DNA of 64,000 nucleotides, from the NCBI RefSeq assembly GCF_027596085.1, contig NC_072456.1, positions 16,382,744 through 16,446,743 on the forward strand, given 5' to 3'. Shown here in pieces: positions 1 to 45,681 of this stretch; the first letter of the stretch is position 1, and every line of letters begins with the position of its first letter. The notes below the pieces were generated by a model. It made no database searches, was not told where the DNA came from, and saw only the letters and a program-made list of their open reading frames with translations. The translations under genes and the position numbers were made by a program. Source of the DNA: Anoplopoma fimbria. Lineage: Eukaryota; Chordata; Actinopteri; Perciformes; Anoplopomatidae.

Positions 1-370
1 ATTTAAATATTCCAAACATAAGCTTCTCAAATGTGAAAATCTGATTTTTTTTTCTTGAAAATTGACTTTTAGTTTTAGTTTTTTCACTGTTCGTGGAGGA
101 AAGCAAGCAATTTAAAGATGTCTCTTTGGGATTATTGTGATCAGCATTTTTCACTGTTTTTGACAATTTTTTAAAACTTTTAAAATTAAAAGATCAAAAA
201 CAAATCCCTGTGAGTGAACTCAAATTAAGATAAGACTGATAACTGGTTTAATCAGACTTAAACTGCATTTTTCCCAATTACTTAAAATCATAATGTGATC
301 TAGAGCTGATTAGATTTGTTTGCTGCCAAAAAGTAATGTGGAAAGCTCTTGATGGGTAACTAGGCCGATG

Positions 371-599
371 TACAGTACCAGTCAAAAGTTTGGACACACC
401 TTCTCACTCAACTACTTTGAAGAATCTAAAATATAAAACATATTCTGGTTTGTTGAGCATTTGTTTGTTTACCACAATTCCATATGTGTTCATTCATAGT
501 TTGGATGTCTTCAATATTAGTCTACAATGTAGAAAAAAATTAAAATAAAGAAAAACCGTTGAATGAGAAGGTGTGTCCAAACTTTTGACTGGTACTGTA
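371..599 (+). mobile_element. Tc1/mariner-like MITE, complete
   Basis: The 229-bp element is bounded by terminal inverted repeats, TACAGTACCAGTCAAAAGTT at the left and its reverse complement at the right, extending through GGACACACCTTCTCA. The ends carry the TA of a Tc1-type target site. There is no transposase ORF. I recall this TIR as widespread in fish genomes. Confidence 0.88.
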
Positions 600-3500
600 T
601 AATAATGTAAAAAGTGACTGATTCAAATAGTGACGGCTAATTATATTAAAAGTTCAATTTTATTTACCAGAACAATATAATCCATAGCTGACTTCTCTTC
701 TGGACGTACAGTATTGTGGACATCTGTCCGGCATATATTGTGGATCAGTGTCCCCTCGCTTCATCTTCAACTTAAAGCAGAAAAAGGACCCAAACATTCC
801 CCCGATGATGCTGAATATGACTATTTTTCACTGATGTGGTTTACATGAAAAGCTTTTTCTTCTTTTTCTTTTCATGTGATTCATACCACACGTCTCTCTT
901 TATTTAGCCCCAGCTTCAGACTCACTTAGACCAGGATCCATTTAGTGAAAAAGCTAGTAATCATATGTTGCTGTTTCCTTTTACTTTTCTGCAGGAAGTT
1001 ACTCACTGAGAGAGTCCTCTCTCAGCGGTAAAGGCCAACAAATGTGGTGAATATCATTTCTCTTTGGTGCTGAATGAGTAAAGCCAGACACTTTGTAGTC
1101 ACAGGAAATATCTAAAGATACTCACATGAACTCTGAATCATTTACTTCTTTAACACAATAAGATTTGACTGCGCAAGTTGATATTGTTGGTTTGACAAAA
1201 CTGAACAACAGGTCCCTAAAACTCTATACAAAACTTACCTCATGAAACACTATTCGATCAGCAGACTTAGTTTAATAAAACACAAAATATAGTGGAACAA
1301 ACAATAAGAGATGCTGGTTTGATAAAACTTAATACTCCCAGGATTCGTGACATTTTATGACTGCTGTCTGGTTTATTTAATGCAATGAGATGAGATTGTC
1401 TACTGATTAAAGTCCTCCTCACTTTTTAGATGGCAGACACCAGATATCAGATGTTTGGCGAGAAGCTCTTGGCACTGAGAGCAGAATACCTGCATCATCC
1501 GGGCTGTCTGTTTATCACCCAGAGTTCTTTATCACACACACAGTGCTGTTGTGAGACGCAAGCTTATTGACGCCATAATGCATTTTTGAGACACACCGTA
1601 TCACTATATAGAGAACGTGGAATATGTATCACTCCCTTGCCTAGTTAGTGATGGTTCAGTACTCCTGCAGAGCTTCAGCCCCCCACACCTAAAACCTATA
1701 TCAGCCTACCGTGTTTCATTGTATCTCCTGCCGGGCTGCAGACAGCGCTGTCAGCCGAGGAGACAATCGTCTTCATTAACATTCAGCACCAGAGCTGAGA
1801 GCGTCGGGGAAGCACTCCGTTTCCTTTACCCTTCTCTACTTCCATCACTGTTAGTGTTGTGTGGAGGTCATTTCAAAGACAGATTTCATTTGTAAAGTTT
1901 ACAAGCTGCCTAGCGTTGCTCATCCATTACTCTGTTTATGATGAAGCATCTTAAAAAAAGTGCAGTGATTTGACTGACAGAATTTCCACTCAAATTGAAG
2001 CGAATCAATATGAAGCTTTTACTCTGGATTTTTACATTATCAATAATTCAGTGCGGTTCAGTGATGTTGCACTTTTTCTGTTGTATCAAAATCAAAGATT
2101 TATCCTCACAAATGTGCCTAACATAATTATTTAGATGCAGTCCTCTCAGAGCTGCTTATGAACGGAGAGCAAAACCCTATTCTGTAGTTTACATTCTTCA
2201 TTATAATATTTTGAGAATTTGGGATTAAGAGATTAAGGTAAACCATGTGATCTCCTTTTTATATGTGCTTCCTTGTGCAATGACTGAAGGACATTGTGAG
2301 ATATACCCTTTAGCTCTGTGTAACTTGGTGGGTAGAGTGCCAATGCACATATTGGTATTTGAACATCTGTGGGTAACAGCATTTACATTATAAAATGTTT
2401 TTATAACCAAGAGATTTATAGTTTATAAACTTAAGCAGCAGTTCACAGTTCAATATGCATATGACATGGTGTAATCTGTGTACTTTGGTGTTCTCATAAC
2501 ATTCCATATGCCTGAAGCTAGGTATAATAAACTATTGACGTACTCTAGCCATAAAGAAAATTGCCCAACTTGCTCCATGTTCATACAGTCCTGGATGAAG
2601 GCCATGCACAGCTATTCTTTTGAAATTTCTTTTGGTTTATCATAACACCATTCACTTAAGTTTCTACATTTTTCTAAATATATGGAGAGACATTTTAGAT
2701 GAAATGTGTGACCCCCAAATGGGAAATATGTATCAGACTATTCATTTTTCAGACTGATACTTACAACCCTAGCATAATCATATAGCCCTTATTGAGAACA
2801 AAATACTAAAACCAACTACGCAGCCAAGCAGCGAGAAGCTATGGAAAGAGTGTTGGTCAGCAGTCAGTGTATCAATATCAGCTGACTGAGGACTGCTGGT
2901 GTTTCTAAGGATTCACTCTCTTTGTCTTCTCTCCCTCCATAATATGTATATATATATACTGTGTATTTGTGATTTGCACCTTGGATATTTATATGGAGTT
3001 TTTATTTATTTTTGTTGTGTAAGAGGTTCATGTTTTTTAGGAATCTGTATTAAAACCACATACTTTCAAGTGAAAAAATAAGAATTAGAAGTCTGTGTGT
3101 CCCGTTCTCTCCAGCTTTCTTCTGCTGCTCATTATCCAGACTCAGGCTGGCCATGCACCAAGGTCAGAGCTGTGAGGCAATGGCCCAGATTTTCCTTTTG
3201 CCACGGCTCTCCTTTTCTTATCCTCTGTCAGCACTTTCACAAGTTCACCCTGCAGGCTCATGTTACGAGATTAGAAGGAAATAGTCATGTTCTCGTGGTT
3301 GCATAGAAAGCCCAAGAGCGACTGACTGACACAGGATACATTTTTCTAAACCATTAGGTTGTTTTTCGAGGGAAAGATGGCTGAGGGTGCCTGACCTTTT
3401 CCGGGCCATCCTGCCTTCGATTAACCTCAGTTTTACACATTCAAATCTTTGGAGCTGCCCTCCAAATGTCTCCTTTTGTTTGCCCCTGAGCAGCTATACC

Positions 3501-5773
3501 TGAGCAAATATGAACAAGTGCTTGAATCAAGGACAAAGCGACAGGCGTTGCTGAGTGAATAAAGAATATTCCTAGATTTAAAATATTACATAATCTGTTT
3601 ACAGCATGTATTCTTAAAGAAATTGATAATTGCATAGGAATTAGCACGCCCATGCTTAAATCCTCAATCATTAAGCTTTTATTTGATTGATTATTAAAGA
3701 TATTTTGTGGTGTTTTTTTGTGTAGGGTTAATATTAATTATCCCTACACATCCTACATTTGCAATTATCCCCTTATGGGTTTTCTTAAGATCTCACCCAA
3801 ATCTTCCAGCGAATACAAATCCGGGGCATGCTGCTCTGTGAAAGCTTTGGCTCTGTCCTCTGGTTGCTGGTAAAATTGGCAAAAAACGAAGGATTGCAGC
3901 TTGTACTTACTACTGTCATTACTGCATTTATACCAGCAAAATGTCCAGCGTATGAATGTAGAAACATTTAAGAATAGGCCAAATCCTCAGACACTAGAGC
4001 CTCTCAACAGAAGAGTCATGTGGGTGATTCATTAAAAGAAATGGACTTTGCCTGTAGCAACTGACAAAGGCAAACAGGGCCTGTAAAATGCTCTTTAGCT
4101 TTTGACCAGGATTAATGTCTCTCTGAAAGAGGCAAGCTCTTTTTTGCTTTTGACCCTGTTTTGCCCCTCCGTATCTACTTAAGCTTTTAGTTCATTCCAC
4201 TATGTTTGTGTTAACAAAATGTCATAACCCTACAATGATGCGCTGTGACACAGTTGCCATGTTGCAGGCCTTTCTTGTAAACCAGGTTTGTTGCATTATA
4301 AAGTACAGAAGATATAATACATTGATTAAACTGATGCCAGTTCATGGTATTCTTGTATACTTTTGTATATATTGTTCAAAGTACACAAGATGAGTAAAGT
4401 TATTTTTGTCATACAGTACATCCTTTATTCAGTGTAGGTGTAGCACCTAAGGGACCAGCATGAAACATATTTGACAGACCTGGGCACTGGGTTCCGGCAT
4501 GCTCTACTTTCCCCTTGCTGAGTAAGTTGCTGACTGTGCATGCTTTTCTGTTTATTTAACCTACACTTAGCTGCAACACCAAGTTTTTTTTCTTCTCCTG
4601 GTAGCATAGCTAGCATGTGAACATCATAATGGATCAATTTCAACCATGGTAACCAACAATTAACCAGCCAGCAAGGTTTGAGCTCAGATTCAGCAATGGA
4701 GCCCCATTACTGAATTGAGTGAGGCTTTATGTCTCGGTCATGGACTTAAGGGTTCTTGGCCCCATTGAGGCCAGACGTCCATGCAGCCAGATGTTGGGTT
4801 TTCACCAATATCAGCATTTATCTTGGCTTCATCAAACATATTGTTTTTCCTTAGTGCAGAGACTTCTATCTTCTGCTTGAATCAGTTATGTTCTGTAGAA
4901 GGAGTGTTTTCAAATGCTTGACGGTTGCACAGCATTGTTGCTTAAATATGAAGCACACATGTAAATAAGACCAATGCATTGGAAATGTAGAATCTCTCGG
5001 ATAATTTTCAGTCCACAAAAAAGAAGACTTTGCCTCAGATGTTCTGATCTGACTGATCTAAAGCAGTACTTTACTTTACGACCTTCTTCATAAAAAGACA
5101 ACAACCGTCTAGCTGCCCCAAGCTAAAGAAAAAGATATAGGTGGATTAACTGTAAATGGAGTGATGACTACTAATGGAGTCAAGTGACACTAAAATCTGA
5201 ATTCTACTTGTGTTGTTCAGGACTCTGATGATCCCGGCTTTGAAATAAAACACAGGAATCTTTGATTCCAGTACGTCTTGTGTAAAGCACCGAGCTGGCT
5301 CTGTCACCCTTTAGATTTTCCCTGACAGCAACCAGATGTTGGTAGCTGTCAGTGTGACACCATACGGAAGAACAAACAGCTGGAGGGGTTGGGTGAATGC
5401 CCCCCCGCTGCTTTTGCATGGTTTCTCTGTTAATCCCTTTGCTATAAACTGACCCATGCTACACACTCACTCTCACACTCTCAGTCTTGCATGATATCTT
5501 CTTACATGGAAAAATTAATTAACACTCTATATCCAGTGTTTTACACTGAGGGCAACGGCATTATAACCTTGAAGTCTAGATTTTCAGTTTTACAAGAATT
5601 AAACAGAAACAGGACAGAGTGCTCCAACTGCACCAGTAGATGTAAACCATTCCAGTGTTCCCATTGTGGAGTCAACTTACTCTACTTCTTCTGTAGATTA
5701 TTACTGCTAAACTGTTGTAAATGTGGAAAATGCATCATCTAAGAGTCACACCTTTTCTGTAGGATGTTACTAA

Positions 5774-6085
5774 GGGGTGTCCAACTCATTTTAGTTCATG
5801 GGCCACATACAGCCCAGTTTGATCTGAAGTTGGCCAGACAAGTAAAACCATTGTTATCTTATAAAAAACATCTTATGTTTCCTCAGAACTGCCAACAATT
5901 CATATATCTCCTCTGTTCTCAGTTGTCTTTGCAAGTTCTCTATTTTAAGTCTGATGGTGACACAGAATATTATATTCCTTGAGCGTTGAAAGCTGCTCAA
6001 GCTTTTTCTGATGGAAATTAGCACAAATACCTTTTTAATATGGCTCAAGTTTCCAACATAAATAATGGATAGTACTGTGAACACA
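5774..6085 (+). mobile_element. hAT-like nonautonomous element, partial
   Basis: It begins GGGGTGTCCAACTCATTTTA and continues with the GTTCATGGGCCACATACAGC motif. I recall this as the end of a common vertebrate hAT family. The other terminus is not seen, so the element is truncated or diverged. Confidence 0.6.
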
Positions 6086-7075
6086 AACTGCGTGTAAATC
6101 GTAATTGTTGTTGTAGTTATTAGATTATTGAATTTGTTGGTAGGGTATTGGATTCTATTGGACTAACCTTGTTAGTTGGTGGTTGCCTATTTATTGTGTA
6201 TTACCTCTGTTGTGAATTTACTGTGCATAGTAATAGAGCCACTAATCAGAAGCTATTTGTCCTCCACTGTCGTAAGGTCACACGGTAACGCTTCTAACTG
6301 AATACGTTATTATCAAAAATGAGTGCTGGTTAGCTCACCAAGCCTGTGATGATAGTGTCTTCTTCCCCTGTCGTGGCACTCACTTGCTAGAGGCTGTTGA
6401 TCCTGTGGAGAACCAAGCTGTGCTTTGTCACATTTTAAGGGGCAGAGTGCCAGACCTGGTTCCAGCCCTGCGGCATTACCCAAAATGGCAGCTCTCAGTT
6501 TGGCTGCCTCTAATGGTGTGTGTTTCTGCGTGTGGTTGTGTCAGTACACCGTAGATGTGTATGCTATCGTGTATTGCATTTTTCAGAGGCTATAATTGTA
6601 GAACATAGGCTTGTTTGTGAAATTGAATTGTTACATTTAACTTGAAGTACCTCCTGTATTTAAATGGTTAAGATGTTGATATAGGATATAACAGTCAGGC
6701 AAATATTTGTCCCATAATCATAGAGCATGATCACAGAAATCTGGTAAAATATCAAGATATGATGTCATGGAATATTGCAGTGTTGCAAGCTTTATATGCC
6801 TGTGCTGCTGTGTGTTGCTTTCATTCATCTTAAAGGTTAACTTAAAGGCTAACCCTTTATTACCATGTTTTGTGTGAGTCATGGGGACAACAATTTTTGT
6901 TTTGTAATTCCTCACTATCAAAGTACATCCCAAAAAAAATCTTGTTTTTGCCACTGACAGGCTTAGATTGTTAAGTGAATCTGGAACATTAAATACCTTA
7001 AATTGTAAAATATGTTAATAAATTTTCTTAATTTTAAGATTAAAAAAATGAAGCCAATGCCGGAGTGCCTTGAAC

Positions 7076-7632
7076 TTGCATTATTTTAAATGGCAAGCAG
7101 GGGGCGACTCCTCTGGTTGCAAAAGGAAGTCTGATTGTAAAGTCTAGTAAGTCTTTGAGAAAATGACCATACTTCTCACTTGATTTATCACAGTTAACAT
7201 TATAAACATGAGTTTCTGGTCTCAATCGATAGTTTCAAGTCTTATTCAATACAGCGTGATGCTCATTTAGTAAATAATGGTCCCATTTAGGGTATGCCTT
7301 AGCCTGGCTACCTTGTGATTGACAGGTCGCTTCCTCTGTATTGTCTGATCTGGGAGTTGTCTGCATTTTCATCTAACAACTTTAACCCTTTCATAGTGTG
7401 TTTTCAGTCCATGAAAGTTAATTCCAACCGTTTTGGTGCATAGAAATACTTATTCCTAATTTGGTTGTACTTAGCTCCACCTCCTTCACTTGTGGTTGCA
7501 AAAAACCCAAAACATAGATGATGACGGCCAAATGCCAAACTCGGGCCTTCAAAACAGCGGTCGACATTCAAATGGATGATGTCACAGTGACTACGTCCAG
7601 CTCATCTATTGAGTCTATGGTCTGTATACAGT
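7076..7632 (+). repeat. teleost interspersed repeat, class uncertain
   Basis: It contains AGCAGGGGGCGACTCCTCTG, TACCTTGTGATTGACAGGTC and GATGTCACAGTGACTACGTC followed by TCTATGG. I recall these blocks, in this order, as a high-copy repeat in percomorph genomes. It ends about 240 bp before the first acap2 exon in the window. Confidence 0.65.
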
Positions 7633-7871
7633 GAATACAGGACATATGGTAAATGTGAAAGTGGTAACAACATAGCAAGAACTGGAAACCAAAATGCACC
7701 CAAAGAGGGACGGAGCGAGTTAATATTCTTTACATAAGGATTCCCTTGCAGTGTCTTTTATCTCCCCTTCATCATCTAGATTATGAATGCCTCTCAGTGT
7801 CAGTGAAGTTGATAGTATTGAGTCATTGTAACCGTTGATTTCAAATGCTTTTTTTTTTTCTCTCTCCACAG

Positions 7872-40771
<32,900 letters not shown>

Positions 40772-43050
40772 CCCTGACACAACAGAAGCACCGTCCACTA
40801 GCACTCAGATACAATGTCTGCTCAACCCAAGAGAGACTAAAAGATGTCTGGAAAGACATTGTCCACTTTCTCCAACATCAATCAGCATTGAAGCTGGTTG
40901 GTGCTGCCATAGCTGGACTCATGTCATCATAATGTGACCAAAGATCCTTTTCATCAAATTGTTTTCTTGCAGCTGTGTATGCAGCCCTTGTTAAAGGCAC
41001 TTCACCCAAGTTAAGGGGAATTTCTGTGAACAGCGAACCTCACTTTTTTTGTTTTTTCACTGTGCCTCCCTATTATTACAATAAGTGAATGGTACAGTGT
41101 TTGAAAGGATTTGCAAAGTCCTAAAAAATCAAAATCATAACCTAACTCGATCTGAATGTAAAGCTGCCATCAAGGCTGTCAGTTATTTTAATCTTTTGTG
41201 TCACACTTCCTTACAGAGGAAAATCAAAGACATTTCTTTTTCTTGTTTTACTATATAAAAACAAATTGTTGTAAAGAAGTAAGTGCATGCAGACTGTTAA
41301 AAACTTAATTTTAAAAATGTTTTCAGTAGGATTCTCATGATGAACATAGGCATCTTTTTTTATATCGAAGTTTTGCTTTAGTGAACTCTCAGCAGCGAAC
41401 ACACGACAATATGGTTTTACTTTTTTGCACAAATCCCTTTATCTTAAATCGCCACTGATGTTTGATGGTAAAGCTTTGACATTTTAAACAATGTACAGTG
41501 ATTATGAAAGTAAACATGTTATTGATGTGTCTTCAATGTAAAATAGATGATTTTTTGTTTTTGCTTTTTAAAATGCTAGTTGTTTTTTTTAACACTTTTC
41601 TCTGAATGATTTAAACTTTCTGTGTGAGTACCTGCATTGCATGTCAGTGAGGCAATCAGCCCTTCAGCGTGGTGATTATAGTTTCGGTCGTGATTGTCAA
41701 TTTGTAGATTCAGTCTCATGCTGATATTAAAAAGTTAAGATTTAGAGTTGAAGAACTCCACAATAATATGGACAGATAAAAAAACACCCTCCCCCAAAAT
41801 AGTCAATAAAAGCAGCATTATGTTAATGAATGAGACAGATGTACTGCTCTTAAACTCAATTCTGACATGGGGCGCTGTCTTAATTTAGATTGGACTAAAG
41901 GCCTCAAGTTTTTGAGTTTACTGTTGCTCAACATCCTCAAAGGGCTAGTAAGTAACTGGGTAATGCTGGCTAATTGATTGGAAGTGTACCAATTAAACAC
42001 TCCTTGTAATTTCTCTGTATTATCAGCAAATTACGTAGACCTTTTAAGTAAACCTCCCTGGGAATGAATTTGGAAATTGCAGATCTGTAAAGTGTTACAG
42101 AGACACCATACATGCAGTTTGCAAAATGTCCAGATATGGTTGGAATGATTACACTCTGTGGTAATTCTGTAAAGATGCATTAGTTGAGTAGTAGAGTCAC
42201 TGACATTTCATGTGATGAGTAGTTTAAGTCACATTTTCTCCACTGTTTGATTTAGTTGTGACAACATCAAACGACTGCACTGAAATGTCCAAGAACAGAA
42301 ATGAATTTTGCAACTTTTTTGTCTTTACAATAACGGTAAAGTCTTCTCTTTGACATTATCAGAATCCAGTAACATAAAATATGCAGTGCAGAGGAAAGCT
42401 TTGTCAAATACAACGTGGGATACAATTCTTGTACATTTTGTACAGATGATTTTGAATTCTCCAGAGAACTGAAGTATAAAGTTAGTGGTACTTGAATCAT
42501 TATATAAGCTTTTGTACATGCTGTTCTTAGTATCTTTGGGTAATTTTAGCCTATTTTATATTGCCTGTCTGTATACCAATATACATGTTCTGTATATTCT
42601 ACCTGTAATATGTAAGAGCTTCAATACATAAGGACTGAGGATTCATGAAGAATGTTGATTCTTTTTTTTATTTGCTTTGTCTCAAAGAAATTTGCAACCA
42701 CTTTGTCTAATATGGCTTCATTAAAGTCATTATGGGAATGTGTTTGTTCGTACAGAAGTGACATTAACTCTGTGCTGCCACACTGGTGCCATATTCCCCC
42801 GATGGGTATTTAAAATTGTTTTAATTGTTTTATTGTAGATGCTTGTTTGAAGAAAAGGTCCTTTAATGGCTATCGTTTGCTTTTTTCTTTATTCAGTACT
42901 TTTTAATTAATTTGTTTTCAGATATTCATTAAAATCCTGAGGTATGCACACCGAGACCCAGTCAAACATCACATCTACATTTACATATTTTTATCTTCTG
43001 TTAGGGCATAAAAAAATGAAAACCAGGAAGGAATAAAGAAAATAAATAGT
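40772..43050 (+). other. acap2: acap2 3' UTR (end uncertain)
   Basis: This is noncoding sequence after the terminal stop. Candidate poly(A) signals are AATAAA at 41805-41810, 43032-43037 and 43041-43046, and ATTAAA near 42720. Which is used cannot be told from sequence; the mammalian ACAP2 3' UTR is several kb long. Confidence 0.5.
41805..41810 (+). terminator. acap2: candidate poly(A) signal AATAAA
   Basis: Canonical hexamer about 1 kb after the ACAP2-type stop codon. Confidence 0.4.
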
Positions 43051-45135
43051 GTTAAAACACAATGGCACAAAATAATTCAAGACAAAAAGGCTTCTACAAG
43101 TTTCTCCCTGTTTTCAAAAAGGCTACATCTTCTCTAAGGCACTGCATTTCCTCTTAATCATTGATTAGTTTTTCAAGAGCAAGGCAAAGCAGTGATTCAT
43201 CAGCCAGCCATTGTGCACTCGGTCTATTAAAGGTATTACAGAATTGGTCCATTAGGTTTTGTATTTTTACAAAACAAGATAATTATCCAATTTATGATTA
43301 TAAGGTAACAATGAAGAGTCTAAAAATACTTGTTTTCGAGTGAAGCTCTGTCAATTCCACTTTTCTGTATTTGTTGCTCATAATGTGTGATCTCAGCTTA
43401 TTTTACCTTTGCATCTGTACATCATGCTGATTGAGGGTGTAAGTCCATAACTTTACTTTTAATTTAAGTCACAAACACCAAGAATCAGGATCTTGATTTT
43501 CCAAATATGGTTGAAGTACTTTCAAACACAAAAAAATGTATCTGTCAACAAGAAATACATTTGAAGAGAAACAACTTGTTAAACACTCAGATGATGAGTA
43601 AGTGATGTCATCAATTTATACACACATGCTTGAATGTGGTTTAGAATTTAAATCTTAATTTTCCACAGAGGCTTTTTTACTGAATGTTTGGGGAATAATT
43701 ATTGTGTACAGGACCTGATCAGACATGAATATTTTTTTGTCAGGGATGTTTTATTTTCTTGTAACTTCATCGCATTGTGTTTTCCTCCTTCGCTATACTT
43801 TTCAGGCCTTTACTGGGTTTGGTTTTGCAGAAACAGCAGTGTAAGCCATCCAGCAGAGGGAGGGATGAGTTCAGTCTTTCATATTTGGAGGAAACAATTC
43901 TTGATCTCTGCAGCCTGAAAATGCAGCTAAACATCCTGAGAGTCAACTGTATGTAAGTCTGAGTTCACTCCGGGGCTTTTCATTTATTCACTTCATCTGA
44001 TTTCACCTGAAGTTCGTTTTAAGCCTCACATAAATCCCACTATGATTTTTTTTTTATGATGTGTTTCTGCTCTGTGTGTTTACAGTTTATAGCAGTTTAT
44101 CATTTTTTAATAACTCCACCTGTTGAGTCACTAAAAATAAACTAAATATACAAAGCTCTTAATGTTAAACTCAGCCATGGCTTTATTGGGATGGGGAAAT
44201 ATTTTTTATTTTTCATACACAGAGGCTTCATTCATGAATGTACACTGGTGAGATCATGCCAATCCTGATATACATTTGTGGATATAATACCCAGTCCCAT
44301 TCCCCCTTTAATAATTACAGCGTGTTTATTTCTGCTGCTAGTTAAATGAGAGGCTTGCAGGCCAGTAGTGCCCACCACTTCAAATGACTTATAGTTGTAT
44401 GCGTGTGTGTGTGTACAGTAGGCCAGCGTGTGTGTTTAGTCTGCTTCAAACTAATGTTCCTGAAAAGACATCGCTTTTCCAACAATGAAAGCATGATCAT
44501 AATTCATCAGAATACTTCTGGACACGCTCGTGTTTAAACATACAAAACAACCTTCTGCAACAGTGATTGAGTTTTATTTTCTCTTTCTCACATCTCAAAA
44601 ACTAATGTGTGTGTACTGTTGATGTGACAGAGAGGGATGAAGGTAAAGCAGAGAGACACGAAATAATGACTGCAGGGTCGAAGGCAACAGACTTTCACTT
44701 TATTCCCACGCTAGCCATTTCTAAACTTGTATTCAACTTTCAGAAAGAGGAAGACTCAGCAAATTTGATGCTTAAATAAAACAAAGTTTCACTCATTTCT
44801 ATCTAAAAGTTTTATCAGAAGCTTAGCTTTTGAATTTTAGCCTCATATACTGGATTTTGTAGCTGATATTGATATTTGTCAGTTTGTTCAAACCCTGTGA
44901 AGTAGTAAGAAGATAGATAAACCCATGTAGAGACATGGCATACTGTACCTGCCAGATCTAAGAGGGAGAAATGCAAATAAATGCACAAACATAAAAAGCT
45001 AAATTCCTTTTAGTATTTTAGAAAATAATTATCAAGTAAAATTAGATACTTGCCTAATGAAGATTATAGCAGCATGCATACTCTCCATAAGATACTTTAA
45101 CCATCTATAAATGCAAGATTGTATGTGATCAGAGT

Positions 45136-45344
45136 TTAAAAGTCCTCTGATGCCCTTCTGGTCCGGCCGCTGTGCCCGTCTCTCGGGCTTTTGCTCAGTG
45201 AATCGCCCACCAGGCCTTTTCCAGGAAGTCTGTGGTCTGCTAGCCTGTGGAGAAATGAAGGGCCGCCACTGGAGACGTTTCCCTCCATAAAAACACCATG
45301 TGAACAAACGCTGAGAAGGCCAAGCTCCATTAATGCCGCTCCGA
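45136..45344 (-). CDS. exon-like segment, possible terminal exon of an unknown gene
   Basis: On the minus strand, a good acceptor (gtttggtccctggcag) opens a frame running GAALMELGLLSVCSHGVFME, then GNVSSGGPSFLHRLADHRLP, ending SGRTRRASEDF and TAA at 45138-45136. It is markedly GC-richer than its surroundings, and the tail has a basic RRAS site. I find no upstream exons and recognise no homologue. It may be a pseudogene remnant or chance. Confidence 0.25.
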
Positions 45345-45645
45345 CTGCCAGGGACCAAACAGGAGAACATATTCATGTTAACAAGTCACCCAGTCCAGTG
45401 GTGACTGAGGTCTTACTTTCATCAAACAAATAAAAAAATAATGCCAGTTGGATGAGATCATTTCACTTACTTATGCAAAAAAAGAAGACTGAATATTCTT
45501 GAAATAAGAGACAACTTTTGATTTGTTTCACTCCAGAACAGTGACACGAAAATGTTAATCATTACTACAAGTAAAGTGACTGTCTACTTGACTAACTTGA
45601 AGCCTTATTGAAAATATTTTTGCATTCATTCTGCCCAATAGCTGC

Positions 45646-45681
45646 TTTTTTACCTAGATACTTAAGTATCTAGGTAAAAAA
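45646..45681. repeat. perfect 36-bp palindrome
   Basis: TTTTTTACCTAGATACTT is followed directly by its exact reverse complement, with no spacer. Confidence 0.97.

Larger units (their letters stand above)
1..7871 (+). other. acap2: acap2 upstream intron
   Basis: No coding exon is seen. It holds the MITE at 371, the hAT-like fragment at 5774 and the interspersed repeat at 7076. The ACAP initiator segment (FEECLKDSPRF in relatives) is not found here, so exon 1 lies outside the window. Confidence 0.7.

Noticed and set aside
5491..5742. Cys-rich 83-codon frame (CSNCTSRCKPFQCSHC)
   Set aside because: It looks like a zinc-binding peptide, but it stands alone in an intron upstream of the transposon fragment, with no splice context and no recognised family.
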